From Mycobacteroides chelonae (GTDB lineage: Bacteria > Actinomycetota > Actinomycetes > Mycobacteriales > Mycobacteriaceae), in the NCBI RefSeq assembly GCF_016767715.1, contig NZ_CP050145.1, positions 4,650,001 through 4,714,000 on the forward strand: DNA of 64,000 nt, given 5' to 3'. The notes under the pieces were generated by a model. It saw only the letters and a program-made list of their open reading frames with translations, did no database searches and was not told the origin of the DNA. Of the stretch, positions 63,797 to 64,000 are shown piece after piece. Made by a program: the position numbers and the translations under genes. Each line of letters starts with the position of its first letter. Positions within the stretch are counted from its first letter, which is position 1.

Positions 63797-64000
63797 ATGA
63801 TCAGTGGCCTGCGGGCCATGGTGGCACGCGATCCCGCACAGCCGCATCGCGCAGCCACCCCGCTAGAACTGCTCTTCGACCTCGTCTTCGTGGTCGCGGT
63901 GTCCCGCGCCTCCGGAACCCTGCACCATTTCTGGGCCGAAGGTCATTTCGCCGAGGGACTCGCCGGGTATGCGATCGGCTTCTTCGCCATCTGGTGGGCG
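63797..64000 (+). CDS. Low-temperature-requirement A (LtrA) family protein, N-terminal part
   Basis: The first 68 residues only, cut by the window edge. TPLELLFDLVFVVAVSRAS is the family signature, followed by a hydrophobic segment (LAGYAIGFFAIWWA). LtrA proteins are polytopic and of unknown function. GGTAGG precedes the ATG. Confidence 0.8.
   Translation, partial: MISGLRAMVARDPAQPHRAATPLELLFDLVFVVAVSRASGTLHHFWAEGHFAEGLAGYAIGFFAIWWA

Overview
The window is high-GC actinobacterial DNA with a chromosomal, not plasmid or phage, character. Gene content and order match the Rv0162c-Rv0205 part of the Mycobacterium tuberculosis chromosome: AI-2E exporter, Rv0204c-like, haemophore/mmpL11, zmp1, Rv0192-like L,D-transpeptidase, ricR, ilvD, Rv0187/Rv0188, Rv0184/Rv0185, monoacylglycerol lipase, sigG, pirin, mce1/fadD5, the mce1R-type GntR gene and the Rv0164 homologue. 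Accessory blocks interrupt this order: an acc/fadE operon, an eis-type acetyltransferase, an aldehyde dehydrogenase and a LemA cluster. The best guess is a rapidly growing mycobacterium of the abscessus/chelonae group (Mycobacteroides). No tRNA, rRNA, CRISPR, insertion sequence or phage gene was seen.

Layout. 1-9 kb: the start of a YrbE/MlaE permease operon that runs off the left edge, a NarL-type two-component pair, an AI-2E family exporter, an epoxide-hydrolase-like enzyme, a membrane adenylate cyclase, an Rv0204c-like membrane protein, YceI and DUF3054. 9-14 kb: haemophore-like protein divergent from MmpL11, then an HTH protein and a dispanin-like protein. 14-20 kb: Eis-type acetyltransferase, a CoA-binding protein, two small membrane proteins, the M13 metallopeptidase Zmp1, and an L,D-transpeptidase whose reading frame is broken. 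20-26 kb: acyl-CoA dehydrogenase plus biotin-dependent carboxylase operon with a divergent TetR regulator and an AT-rich operator. 26-28 kb: copper-type operon (DUF305 lipoprotein and RicR) behind two perfect RicR-type operators, then a WS/DGAT acyltransferase. 28-38 kb: ilvD, SDR, TetR/aldehyde dehydrogenase pair, methyltransferase, HExxH protein, DUF2786, DUF2236, monoacylglycerol lipase. 38-50 kb: DUF3556 membrane protein behind a KstR-type site, SigG, M1 aminopeptidase, VOC protein, LemA flanked by two paralogues, acyl-CoA synthetase, FabG3-like steroid dehydrogenase, a zinc alcohol dehydrogenase behind a second KstR-type site, pirin, phosphodiester glycosidase. 50-61 kb: mceF-mceA, fadD5 and an enoyl-CoA hydratase in one direction, with a divergent, frame-broken GntR regulator. 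61-64 kb: Rv0164-like SRPBCC protein, hydrolase, TetR and the start of an LtrA-family protein.

The unifying theme is uptake and processing of host-type lipids and of haem and metal, plus envelope work. The most notable points are: an mce1-type operon with no yrbE permease genes; frameshifts in G/C-rich tracts of both the mce1R-like regulator and the L,D-transpeptidase; a set of near-perfect operators (RicR, KstR-like, TetR-like); and many genes whose start codon lies 6-7 nt after a TANNNT box, suggesting leaderless mRNAs. Names are by recollection of M. tuberculosis proteins, not by database search.
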